Shown here: positions 34,501-45,179 of the stretch, piece after piece
Layout of the letters: each line of letters opens with the position of its first letter
How positions within the stretch are numbered: the first letter of the stretch is position 1
Assembly (NCBI GenBank): GCA_900708905.1
Contig: CAADRB010000039.1
Coordinates: 1,007,599-1,071,598, forward strand
Source: Hymenolepis diminuta
Lineage: Eukaryota > Platyhelminthes > Cestoda > Cyclophyllidea > Hymenolepididae
Direction of reading: 5' to 3'
Length of the DNA stretch: 64,000 bases
The notes under the pieces: generated by a model
Database searches by the model: none
Seen by the model: the letters and a program-made list of their open reading frames with translations, nothing else
What the model was told of the DNA's origin: nothing
Made by a program: the position numbers and the translations under genes

Positions 34501-36334
34501 ACAAATCATACTGGATAGGAGCTGGCTTGTAAATGTCTCAATTCTTATTATCTTTCCTCATCCAGGACCTATTCTAACTCCATTAGAAAATTCCATTACC
34601 TCAGTGTTCATTTTTGTTTGTAATTTTCAATTTTCAGGACTGAGCTAACTTAGGATTCCATTGGGCTGATACGACTTGTTACATCCGAACTCCAATTTAC
34701 AAGGAGAAAAAAATCAAGAAGAAATCTGGAGATGAAAAAAATTAACATATTTCATAGGAGTAAATAAATCTCTGTTTTTTTTAATTTCTTTAAGACATTA
34801 ATTTCTCAATAAAACTGAGGGGAACTATTCACTTTGTATTTTCTTTAAAATGAAGACCATTAGAATAGAGAATCTCACTCCGAAATGTTTGAAATGAATT
34901 ATGTCACAAATAAACCTTAAAGTTCATTCCTTTTTGTGCGCCAATGTATTTTAAAGAGAGATTCTCAAGAGGGGAATAACACATTTTTATCATTAATGAA
35001 ATTAGAGAAGAAAGAATCCAGTGTATTGAATTTGTGAAGCTTATTTTCAGGTTTAGGTTATAACAAATACTAATACCGGCAGATGGATCAATTTTATTAC
35101 AGTTGTGGTTAAACCGTTTATCAATATCTTGAAAAACTTTAATTTGACTTTAGATAATTATGTGAACAATAAAGTAATTTACCATTTCAGCAGAAATTCT
35201 TTTACTTTGGTCGTAATTTAAAAACTTTTCCAGGAGATCAACAGCCAAGTGAGAAGGTGAAAGTAGGATGTCCTCCAAAGCAACTGGTTTACAATACGTG
35301 AAAGTTATCTTATTATAATCCGGCAGACGACTTAATCCCTAAATTTAATGCGACATTTATAAAATAAAAAAATTAAGCTTAGAGTAGATTTAATTTTAGA
35401 AAACTACAAAAAATTAATACATAATATACCTACCGGCCAATTTTTCTCAGTTGGTGTACCCAACACACGAATGACGAACCATAATTGCTCAATATCGTTT
35501 TCGCCCTTACAAAGTAAGATAAGAATAAATTGGGAAATTTACCGGAAAGAGAGGCGAATTGTTAATAAGTTCACCGAAAATACATCCAACTGCCCTGAAG
35601 AAATTTATTTTTAAAAGATAATAGTGAAATACCACAAATCAACGCTTTGGGTATAATGTCTTGCACCATACAATAATTCAGGAGATCGGTACCAACTAAA
35701 TAGATTAAATTCTCTAAGATGCATACCGAGTAGCGACCTGATGGCTGTATAATCTGCTTTCATCATGCGAAAATAATCTTGCCAGACCAAAGTCTGCTAT
35801 TTTTAAAACACCCTTGCTATCAATAAGCAAATTAGCTGGTTTCAGATCCTGGAAAAATATTACTGCAAATAAATATCCGAACATACTCGATGCATTATAC
35901 TATTTGAGTGTAAAAAGCTAACTCCTCGAAGAAGCATTATCATATAGGTCTTTACTTTTCCTTCACAAAGACGAGATTCTATTGATCTGAGAATTTCACT
36001 TAAATCAGAAAACATGTAATCGAATACGAGAGTAAATCCCACTCCATGGGGAAAAAATTCACGTAACCTCACGATATTAGGATGAAAAGAAGTAAGTTGA
36101 AGCGCTTTAATCTCCCTGAACATGTGACTGGTATTTTGGTATTATTACCTTAAAGCTGTGTGGGGTATGCCTTCATCAAGTTTTTTTAACGGTACCTTTT
36201 TAAGAGCTACTAACTCTCCCGTCTAGAAAAAATAATTTAAGTAATTTAAATTAATATACATCTTTGTGTTGACCCTTTAGAACTACCCCATGAGCCCCTT
36301 CTCCGATGCGAGAAAGTATGGTATACTTATCCAT
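31583..36334 (-). CDS. CDK20: Cyclin-dependent kinase 20 (CCRK) orthologue, 9 exons, 339 aa
   Basis: Exons (minus): 36334-36260, 36222-36149, 36115-35887, 35848-35727, 35695-35633, 35594-35543, 35505-35434, 35338-35183 and 31759-31583. Introns 1-6 are only 31-38 nt, intron 7 is 95 nt and intron 8 is 3423 nt. Phases are consistent and the length is close to human CDK20 (346 aa). Motifs: Gly loop GEGAHGVV at 11-18, VALKK with Lys33, HRDLKPAN with Asp127, DFGLA with Asp145, then [18 protein letters not shown]. The C-lobe insert GENDIEQLW and the tail motif [13 protein letters not shown] match CDK20 rather than CDK7 or CDK2. The activation-loop phosphosite is Ser161 where the human protein has Thr. 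Known role of the family: phosphorylates ciliary MAK/ICK-type kinases and affects cilia length and cell-cycle entry. An acceptor-like ctaaacag ends 12 bases before the ATG. Confidence 0.95.
32686..32713 (+). repeat. G-rich tract in the CDK20 intron
   Basis: G-runs of 4, 9-10 and 6 bases separated by TA, A and T. The CDK20 pre-mRNA carries the C-rich complement; the plus strand could form a G-quadruplex. It may also be a simple-repeat expansion. Confidence 0.6.
33449..34070 (+). pseudogene. Ty3/Gypsy-like gag remnant, in the CDK20 intron, antisense to it
   Basis: Three successive plus-strand frames (33449-33751, about 33720-33921, 33873-34070) read like one capsid/gag protein broken by frameshifts. 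The order is a Lys/Glu/Gln-rich N-terminal helix, then an [20 protein letters not shown] segment, a [16 protein letters not shown] segment, a KCFKCHT segment, and a late [20 protein letters not shown] segment. This resembles the gag of helminth Gypsy elements (pattern: xFxYdPexxxTFxxWfxR, then LrkLGxxExerYxxFILP, then FKCL). No protease, RT or integrase frame follows. A leader-like stretch with GATCGTAAAAGG is just upstream and a related GATCGCAAAAGG stands at about 3028. It is a decayed fragment; the family call is by recollection of motifs, not by search. Confidence 0.6.
34155..34290 (+). repeat. Dispersed repeat pair member (with 47785-47930)
   Basis: GGAACGTGAGCCACCTATT...ATATTGTCCAA here matches AGAACGTGAGCTACCTATT...ATATTGTACAA near 47797; then GAAGAATCTGTGATACC against TAAGATTCTTCGATACC, and a shared TCTTTT.GA.TC.TT tail. 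It follows the gag remnant by about 85 bases, so it may be a piece of the same element. Confidence 0.35.
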
Positions 36335-36346
36335 TTAAATTGGTGA

Positions 36347-39300
36347 CTGTTTAGATGAAGCTCTGAACAATTTACACCAAACTAATACAACAAGGTTGTG
36401 CATTGCTTAAGAAGTAAAATAAATTGCACAATTAATTCAGATATTGTGAGAGTTATATTTTCAAAACCGCATGCCAGGAAAATTTTTAAAAATTTATGGA
36501 TATTTAATATCGGAAAAAAAGAACAATATCGTTGAGATGCTGCTAATTAAATTTGCAAAAAAGTTAAAACACATTGAAGCCATATTTATTTTACAATTAG
36601 TAGCGCCATGTGAACCAATACTTAAGAAGCACTTGATGCATTAATTACATAAAACCTGAGTAGAAAATATGTGTATTTAGATATTATGCCTGAAATTACA
36701 TAAATAACTTTTAGGAAAAGAAGTCAACACTCTTGCACTATTGACGGGAATATGAAGCTTCATGGTAATGATCGATTATGACTCTAAGTGTCCATTTTCC
36801 CTTTGTTTTAATTCCCATAGGAAGACAAGGTACAATATAATCTGAATCCCATCTTCAACGGTGAAATTTGATTTCAAAAGTAACAAAATATATTATTGTG
36901 AGTTTAGATGTGTGGGCGTAAAAAATCCGTGCCCTTGGACCGAATATTCCTACTCCTTCTTACAATTGTGTAGTTACATCCTTATATGTTCAACGTGCTT
37001 AATGTGTACCATTGACATAAGTATAAAAACTTACCTTTGTCAAAAGAGTAATTGCTATAGCCAGCAGATGTCTATCATCACCTAGCGACTAGAAATGATT
37101 GAATGGCGATAAGATCTCCACTATAGTGTCTACAGGCGGTCCCGATGGGTGTTTGAGTGTTTGCACATAGATACATAAACGAGTGTCTACTATCACGCCG
37201 AGACTCCGACAACAAGGCATGACTGACGTCCAACGAAGAAATGTTTTGTATATAAACCTAAGTTACTTATTAATAAATTGGGATGCTTGTCTGCCACCTC
37301 TGAACTGATCTGACGACATGAGTGACTCGACTTATTCCATCTATTCAATCGATGTGGCCCCGATAAATCTCATTCAACGTTATTGCAGTAACGATAACCG
37401 TTACACCAACCCATCCACCAGTCTCCTCCTACCATCAAAGATTACTAAATTTGGTACAAAAAATCAACATTGCTTAAGGGAAGCTGACAATCATCATCTG
37501 GCAATTGGAAATGATTGACTGTCAATAAGATCACGACTGCAGTATCCACAGACGGTCCAGCTGCGTGTGTGCGTGTTTTCATATGGATACCTAAGCAGAC
37601 GTCAATTATCAGGCTGAGATATAACTGACGTCTAACGAAGGAATATTTCGTATATAAACCAAATTCATTCATCAATTTTTACTGATATAATGACACGAAT
37701 GATTTGACTTATTCCGTCTATTCGGCCGATGTGGTTCCGTTTCGCATTATCATATTTAGCAAGTCTTCACCGATTTGTGCTCCGATGGTATAGTATTCAA
37801 CATGCACTTCTTCTAGGTTAGAAATAGCGAGATCAATGCTCATCGGCGCGCATCCAGTGATGTGAGCTACCAATCCCCGCTTGTTAATTCTGTTTAATAG
37901 AAGAGGTGGTAGAATGCAACTTTCCCATAAAGGCGGTTTCTTTCTGCCTTATTATTGACTGATACACTTTTCGATTGAAGTTTGACTCCTCGGCTGTCAT
38001 CTGAGTATTTTTACGTTATTATTATTTTTGCATTACCTTTTCAGCAGGCGATTCCCTGATCAGTTACTTATTCACGCAAACCCAAATGCAGGAAAATGCA
38101 TGTCATCCTCAATGACGTTGAAACAATCGATCAGGGAAAGGTAATGTGATTAAAATTCCATTTCACAATTTAGTCGTCGGACAGCATGACAGCATTTTAG
38201 ACGTGGAGATTAATACATATCTTAGCTGTATCAGGCCCTCCTGATTTGTGATTTATGGATCATTGAAGGAAAAATGAAGATTTAATATTGGCATTGACTG
38301 ACTCAGAACCTCCCATTAAACTTAAGTAAAGCTTGCAATATTTCAATAACTTAGCTTCTATCAATTGCTTAATCTATTCTCGAAATTAATTAACACTTAG
38401 CCATTGGGAATGACAAGACGTTAGTGAACCGTCTGCGAATCTTCTTCTTTCCCCTTCCTGGAGTTGTGGCGCTATAAAGTGGGTAGCAGAACACTTTTAC
38501 TAGTGGTTTTATTATATTCTTGGTTTTAACATTTGAAAAAGACTAGTGTTTCTTGATGAAATTTGTGACCAATAGTTTTGTAATTGTAACTTGTTATTGG
38601 CTCCTAACTAGTCCTTCTGAGTGAATTTAGTGTTAATTTACTGGAAGAAAAGAGATTGAGCTTTATCGAGGATGGAGTAAATATTTGAGCTGTGTCGGAT
38701 TCTTGCAAAATGTATGAGGAAGTTCGTATAACTTTGTACAAAGAATTTAGATGAACATTCTTGAAATGCGTAGAAAAGTGTGCAAATAACTAAATGCGTA
38801 CAAAAATGGCTTCTATATGAGAAATTGCGTTAACATATGTTTGGTCATCCAAACGCAATCCTAAAAATTAAGGTAGGTTAATGTGTTCCAGGGTTTTTAT
38901 TAACATTCTAATGTAATGGAAGTTTGTGCTTACGCAATGGCCTGACAACTGACATTAAGGTTGATTTCGAACCGAAATTGTATTCATTAATATGTAAAAA
39001 CGTGACCTATGCGTGAGTGAAAAAAAAAGCCAGGCGGTGTTCTTCAGTTTCCGTCATATGAGGTTATATTTGTGCATCAACTGAAAATGGTGCTAGTCCG
39101 TGTTCTCTTTTTGATGCTGACCTGAAATTAAACTTTAAATAAATCAGAACAACATTTTCTTGATTAGATGCCACACATCCGATAAAAGAATAACTAAGAA
39201 ATATTTGACTATCACATTATATATCCTCGGGTACATTTTAATTTTAATGTCAAATTCGTAAAATCTTCGGTGAAAAAATAATTTTTAAAATACCCTTATA

Positions 39301-39653
39301 TAAATACCCAATTTTTGCAATAATAATGAGAGATTCATTTCGAAATCAAGAAGTCTTGATTCGCTGTCCATTACCTAGTGAAAAAATGCAAAAATTTAAT
39401 AGGTCCCTTATTAATTTTAAAAACCATACCTCAATATGCTTAAGAGATATACGCAATTAAAATAATAATCATTTTTATTTAAAATTTTGAATCGATTTTA
39501 TTTCAACAATTATATTTCAATTAAAAATTTGTTTGAATGAAGCAATGAATATGATAGTAAATGAACTTTTGAACAATAAAATTTATTTCTTGGCTAATCA
39601 AAGACAAGTGTTAAGCGCGCGTTTCAATTGGTTGAATTTTTATTGTGTCGAAA
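36347..39653. other. Divergent intergenic region between CDK20 and the CoA-transferase
   Basis: About 3.3 kb separates the two start codons. It contains the TRIM-like element at 37.05-37.75 kb, whose TATAAA and TGACGTC motifs face the CoA-transferase. No other gene was seen. Confidence 0.55.
37053..37745 (+). mobile_element. TRIM-like element: two direct LTR-like repeats around a short core
   Basis: Repeats at 37053-37361 and 37471-37740, in the same orientation, flank about 110 bp without coding potential. Both begin TGCT and share the order GATTGA...AATAAGATC, GGTCC, TGACGTC (37224-37230, 37626-37632), CGTATATAAACC or TGTATATAAACC, then TTGACTTATTCC.TCTATTC.. CGATGTGG. The first repeat keeps AATAAA at 37272-37277 and has about 22 extra bases. 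Such a layout (short LTRs, tiny non-coding core) defines terminal-repeat retrotransposons in miniature. TRIMs are described from cestodes. Primer-binding site (perhaps the TGGCCCC at 37355) and polypurine tract are not certain, and canonical CA ends were not found. Confidence 0.5.
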
Positions 39654-42600
39654 ATGGCGTTTGCGTACCGGAAGTTACTAACTCGGGCAAAATTATTCCC
39701 TTCATTTTGTCGGGGATTTTACGTCACTCCACCATGTCATTATTATATTGAGGGAGCTCTCGAACCTTTTTCGCCAGTTCCGGGTCGATTTCCTCGTTGG
39801 GCAACCACTGCAGAGCAGGCCTTCGGTCATTTAAAGGATGGAGCGAAAGTTTTCGTTCATGGAGGTGCTGCTACGCCCACTTTACTGATTAATGAGCTGC
39901 ATAAATACGTCATGAGTAATAACATCAAGAATGTACAACTTCTCCATATTCATACTGAGGGTCCATTTCCTTTCAACAATCCTGAATGTGTAGGTCATTT
40001 CAGAACAAATTCTCTCTTCACCGGTGCCAACTGTCGACAAGCTATTAATGAGGGTCGGGCGGATTTTACTCCAATCTTCTTGAGTGAAATTCCTCTTCTC
40101 TTTCGCCGAAAACACATTGAGTTGGATCTTGCCATCATAAGTATCACCCCACCCGACAAACACGGATTTTGCTCACTCGGTCCCAGTGTTGATGTCACTA
40201 GATCTGCTATTCAAAATGCTAAATTCATTGTTGGTCAAGTCAATCCTCATATGCCGCTTACTCGTGGAGATGCTAGCATTCATGTTAGCAATATTGGAAT
40301 TTTAATGCATGGTCCGCAACCTCTCCATGAACTCAAAGCTAGAAAAATTAGTGAAATCGAACAGCAGATAGGGAAGTATATCGCTGAGGAGCTTGTGCCT
40401 GATGGGGCTACAATGCAAATGGGTATGTTTTTGGACTTTTTTGGTGAAACTATGTATCGTTCGCTCAATCGGATAATATTCTTTTCGCTGTAGGTATTGG
40501 ATCTATTCCAGATGCAGTGCTCTCACAGCTTACCAACCATCAGCATTTGGGTGTTCATACGGAGATGTTCTCCGATCGATTGGTTGATCTAGTCAAACTG
40601 GGTGTAATCACCAACTCATTGAAGAAGATGCGTCCAGGCAAAATCGTCACTAGCTTTGTGATTGGAACTAAAAAGTGCTTCGATTTCCTTGACAACAACC
40701 CATTCGTTGACATGTGCGATATTGCTTGGGTCAATTCACCGGTAATCATTGCTCAAAATCCACGTCCAATGGCCATCAACTCGTGCATTGAGGTGGACAT
40801 TACTGGTCAAGTTGTGTCCGATTCTATCGGCTCACGCATCTATTCCGGTGAGTTATTACTTTTTTGGAAAATTACAAAGTTTTTGTGTTATTTTTGAGGC
40901 TTAAAGTCGAATTTTTTGTTTCATTGGCTCGTAATTTTTAGTAGCATGTGGAGATTATACGCCTCCGTGCAGCACGCGAAAAACGTTCTCATTTAACGAC
41001 AAAGTCTTTATACTGATATCATTTGTCTTTGAATTGGATACTATACTGATATGCTAAAACTGGATGCTTTTGGACTCTATCCGCCTAAATCAGAATTTCA
41101 TTCCTGAAGTTAGACTTGCATCACCCGGGAATTTAGATTTTTTTCTTTACAATTTTGTTTTTCAAAAATAGAACAGATTAGATATGACAGCTAATCTTAT
41201 GAAGTTCAGCTCATCACATTTGGTGCTGGATGCATTATGATGTTAATAAAGTTCCTCTTTTCGGTAGTATAACTTATTAGCAAAATAACGTGTGTTGGTA
41301 GCCAGATTTGTGTATTTAATGGTTAGGTTTCGGTCTGTCAAATGAATTCGTAGATTGACTATTTATGTCATCGAGAGGTTGTCAGAATACTTACTGATCA
41401 AATTTTCTCCTATTATGTGCTTCTTTCAAATGATACCGAACTTCTCTTTTGACATGCGAGGAGAAAGGTTATAGTCTTACATCCTTAATGAGTAATTAAG
41501 TGTATGTTGAGTCAGAAATAGGATGTCTCATAGTATGTGAATTTTTAAAGACGTTCAAATTTACTGGATCCCGGTAATTTGCTTCAGTTCAGTTGTGGTT
41601 GGATAGAACATCACACCAAAAGACTTGATAGCGGCTAGTCCTTTAATGCTTTTCTGCGAAACACTTCAATCGAAGAAAAAGGGTATCAGGAAATTAGATT
41701 GTGCTTAATTCCCGCTATGTAGTTTATGAATTACTCGTCTGGTTTCTGTCCCAGAATAATGGAGGAAATCTGTGACTACGCTTTTCTTTTGCCAATCCTT
41801 ACAACCTAACATTTTGGTAAGTTGTATTATACACACAACGCAGAAAATTATGTTAGTGTCTTGTTGATAGCATACAAGTATGCTGGATTCAACTATCGGT
41901 AATCTAAATGATTATAGATGGTTTAATCTAAAAGATTTATTATAAATTTTTGAAAATTCGCATGCGTTACTAGTAAAATCTCCATTTATTTATATTATTA
42001 AATTATGGAAACAAAATCCTTCGTTAAAATGATTCGTAACAGTTTGATTTGTATTAATACATTCGAATCGTATCAAGTTTTCCTAAACTTAAATTTATCC
42101 AGTGGGAGAATAATAGACGTCAGTAAAAGGTATAGTTCTATGTTGAGTCCGGTATGAGCGAAGAATCAATGTTCAACTTAATTAGGAAATACTAATGCTA
42201 AGCTTTAATAAATACCGTGTTTTTAATATATCTAACGTTGTGATCATTATATTTCAAGAACTTACTTGAATAGTACTTACTAAGTTCAATATTTCTTCAT
42301 TCGACTATTAATTTTTTGTCCTTTTTTATGACAATGCATGCATCCTTCAGGAAATAAATTTGGAAGTTTTTGTACCTGGCATAATTTTTACTGTTTTCGT
42401 AAATCCATAATGATGATCTCCATCCATTTTACCCCGGTTTGGGGAGATTTGCTGGATGTTTTAATTTTGTGTTAGAATGAAATTTCTGACCGCATTTATT
42501 CCAAATGCATGGATTTTTAAGCATTCGTGGGCATATGCATATCCTATATCTTGAATGAGTGAATTTTGCCCGTTTTGTCTAAACCAATCATCAAAATTCA

Positions 42601-43501
42601 ATTTTCTTATTTCAAATGTAATTTTTGCATCTAATAAGTATACTGGCACAAGCTCAAAACTCTCTCAAGGTTTACAGATTTTCCTTTTGATATTTAGAGC
42701 TCAATGCATTTAAAGCACCACCGTTCCATCTGAAAGCTTAACGATAAAATTCGTTTGGCGTTTGATTTTAAATCCACCTTAAACATCTAGTCACATCGAT
42801 TCTGCTGCTGGTTTAGTTTTCCGTGCGGTAAGTCAAGATTTATAAATTGTCGACCACTTTTTCGACGACACTTCCAGGATTAAACTGACAGTTGGCTTAC
42901 ACTGTTAGAATGGTAATAACTCAAGATGGAGGCCTACCTACTTTGTCTCGAATGTTCACGTCCTATGTGTGGTCCTTAAAGACCGTATGCGGGTACATAC
43001 CGCCCCTCACAGTTAGTTAAAAGAAGACTGAAATAATTAATATCGACCCAACATTCAATTTCAGTCACTGGCAGGATTTTAATCCTTATAAACAACCGTG
43101 TCCGTATTATTCTTCCAGTGGGCATCTAGGCGTAATTTTGATCAAATACTTTAAATAAAGTATTTTCCCTCCATGTTTTATTAGGTGTTGGAGGTCAAGT
43201 GGACTTCATTCGAGGCGCTGCCATTTCCGTGGATGGCGAAGGCAAGCCGATCATTGCGTTGCCCTCAGTGACCGCCAAGGGCGAGTCCAAGATCGTGCCC
43301 TTCTTGAAGGAAGGTGGAGGTATCGTCACAACCCGAGCTCACGTCCACTACATCGTCACTGAGTACGGAATCGCCTACCTCTTCGGCAAGAATCTTCGTC
43401 AGAGGGCCTACGCGCTCATCAACATCGCGCATCCTGATCATCGGGAGTCCCTCGAGAAGGCTGCTTATGAAAGGCTAAAGGTCATGCCCTCTCCAGAATA
43501 G
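39654..43501 (+). CDS. ASCT: Mitochondrial acetate:succinate CoA-transferase (acetyl-CoA hydrolase/transferase family), 3 exons, 479 aa
   Basis: Exons 39654-40422, 40494-40847 and 43185-43501 join in phase (introns 71 and 2337 nt). It transfers CoA from acetyl-CoA to succinate, releasing acetate; in parasitic flatworms this is an ATP-yielding end of anaerobic mitochondrial metabolism together with succinyl-CoA synthetase. The N-terminus (MAFAYRKLLTRAK...) is basic and amphipathic, fitting a mitochondrial presequence. Family features: DGAKVFVHGGAATP near residue 60, the LGVHTEMFSD motif whose Glu280 is the expected catalytic glutamate that forms the CoA thioester, GVGGQVDFIRGA across the exon 2/3 junction, and VTEYGIAYL, AYALINIAHPDHR near the end. 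Length is usual for the family. Exon 3 is visibly richer in G+C than exons 1-2. No splice acceptor is obvious near the ATG. A propionyl/butyryl-specific transferase of the same family cannot be excluded. Confidence 0.93.
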
Positions 43502-43814
43502 GCCAAAAATACGTCTTCTTTTTCTCTAGATGCGCCAAGGTTTTTGTAACATATGTAGTGTGCCTCTGTAGACGGATCGAGTATTTCTGCTTTTTCGAGT
43601 GAATTTAAATAGAATTCCGTATGTTTAAAGAAGTTGTTTTACTTCCTTTTTAAGATCTAATTTTTTCTCTCTTCTTTACATAACTAAAGTAAAGGACAGA
43701 ATAGTGTGTCCTTGTAAATTATGGTTCATTTGAGTGGTTCAGGTCGTACATTACAGATGATTGAAGGTCTCAAGGTAATGTAACAAAACTTACGTTTAGT
43801 AGCTATCTAGGTTT

Positions 43815-45179
43815 GACCATTTGCTTGTAATTTCCGTCTCAGTAATTCGAAGGCTTTCATGAGTTCGTTTGTAACCATCAGTTTCGACACTTTTCCTTTT
43901 CAGCCTCCAAGTAATACCCTTCTTGTCTTTGCTCTAAATGAGTTGACTTTACTCCTGCACACATTATAGGCAGCATAGGATTCAGGAGATTGACCACATG
44001 GCCATCATTTGCGTAATTATCTTCGTTCCTGTAGTTCAGGGCTCAAAAGATCTTTAGCCTTTTCAAACCACAGCCTAGATTTCCAATCCTTGTACTTTGC
44101 TTCTGACAATTTGGAGTAGCTGCTTTCGCAGTGACATTCACAATATTATCGTAACTCCGTATTATGAGCTCTGACATCTCCTTATCAAGAAGCATTCGAT
44201 ATTCGCCACTATGCTTTGGGAAGAGATCAATTGCCTTCTGATTCTGTCAGCAGACTTTCAACAGTTCTTGTATTAATGTCTTTGTTGCAACATCATTCTC
44301 AAGTCTTAGAATGGCTGTCGCGAGGTTTTGCATCAGCTTCTCTGGACGCCCTTAAGTCAAGATTTGTGTCGTTGGTTTTTTTATTGTGACAACATAGAAG
44401 TCTAGGACGGTACCACAACCAGTTCGTGGTTGGTAAAGGGTATGTCGTCTTTTAATCGAATTTAGAAAGAAGATGTTAGTAATATTTAACCACTTTTTCT
44501 ACAGAAGTTTAGTAGGCGTAGCCTATTTTCTGTAGGCTTCATGGAGTGAGTTTGTGAGGCGTCCAACTAATTTGCATAATTATTGTGAAAATCTGGTGGG
44601 AGGCAACAGTTAAACTCATCCAAGATGACGACACTCACACTTAAGCTTTATGTCTCTCATCAGCATATTGAATTGTCCATGGAAAGTTTCTTTCTGGAAG
44701 AATTGGAGTGGGCAGTTGGCTGGTGTATAACAATCGATCATATCGAGGAAATTAATTTCAGCTTTAATTGCGATTGTACCCAACCTGCTCAAGAAGGGTT
44801 CAAATTCTTGAACTTGGAGTTGTGAGTCATTAATGACAAATGCAGCACCACCAATCGGGATTGGGTTGATCATTTATTCAGATTTGAACAGAGTAACACC
44901 AGGAATAATTTTAGTCTTTGATATTTCAGTTATTTTTGTTTCAGTCAGAACTGCCTGATGAAATTTTCGGTGAATGAGTTGATGCATAATATTCAGGAGC
45001 TTAAGTTCATTGCAGGAGGACCTGACATTCCAGAGTCTCATCTTCAAAACCTGGTCCCCTAGATTCCTGATCCGAAGAGCGTTTGATTGTAGTACTTGCA
45101 AATTCGCAGTTCATCTCGTTATTCAAAGCCATATTCATGTGTTAAGTGTTGATTGAAGAGTAGGTTACGTTGAGCAGTT
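43815..45179 (-). mobile_element. Degenerate LINE endonuclease fragment, copy 2 (duplicate of 17436-18800)
   Basis: Constant offset of 26,379 bases to copy 1 with no indel. Between about 43824 and 45165 I saw no mismatch in the lines compared. Left of 43824 the copies still align but with about one mismatch in five, and copy 1 carries about 130 extra bases. Right of 45168 mismatches appear (taggttacgttgag against taggttaggttgag) and similarity ends. It starts 314 bases after the CoA-transferase stop codon, in the opposite orientation to that gene. Confidence 0.6.

Noticed and set aside
39882..40468. Minus-strand frames opposite the CoA-transferase
   Set aside because: They are the antisense of exon 1 and carry no independent motif.
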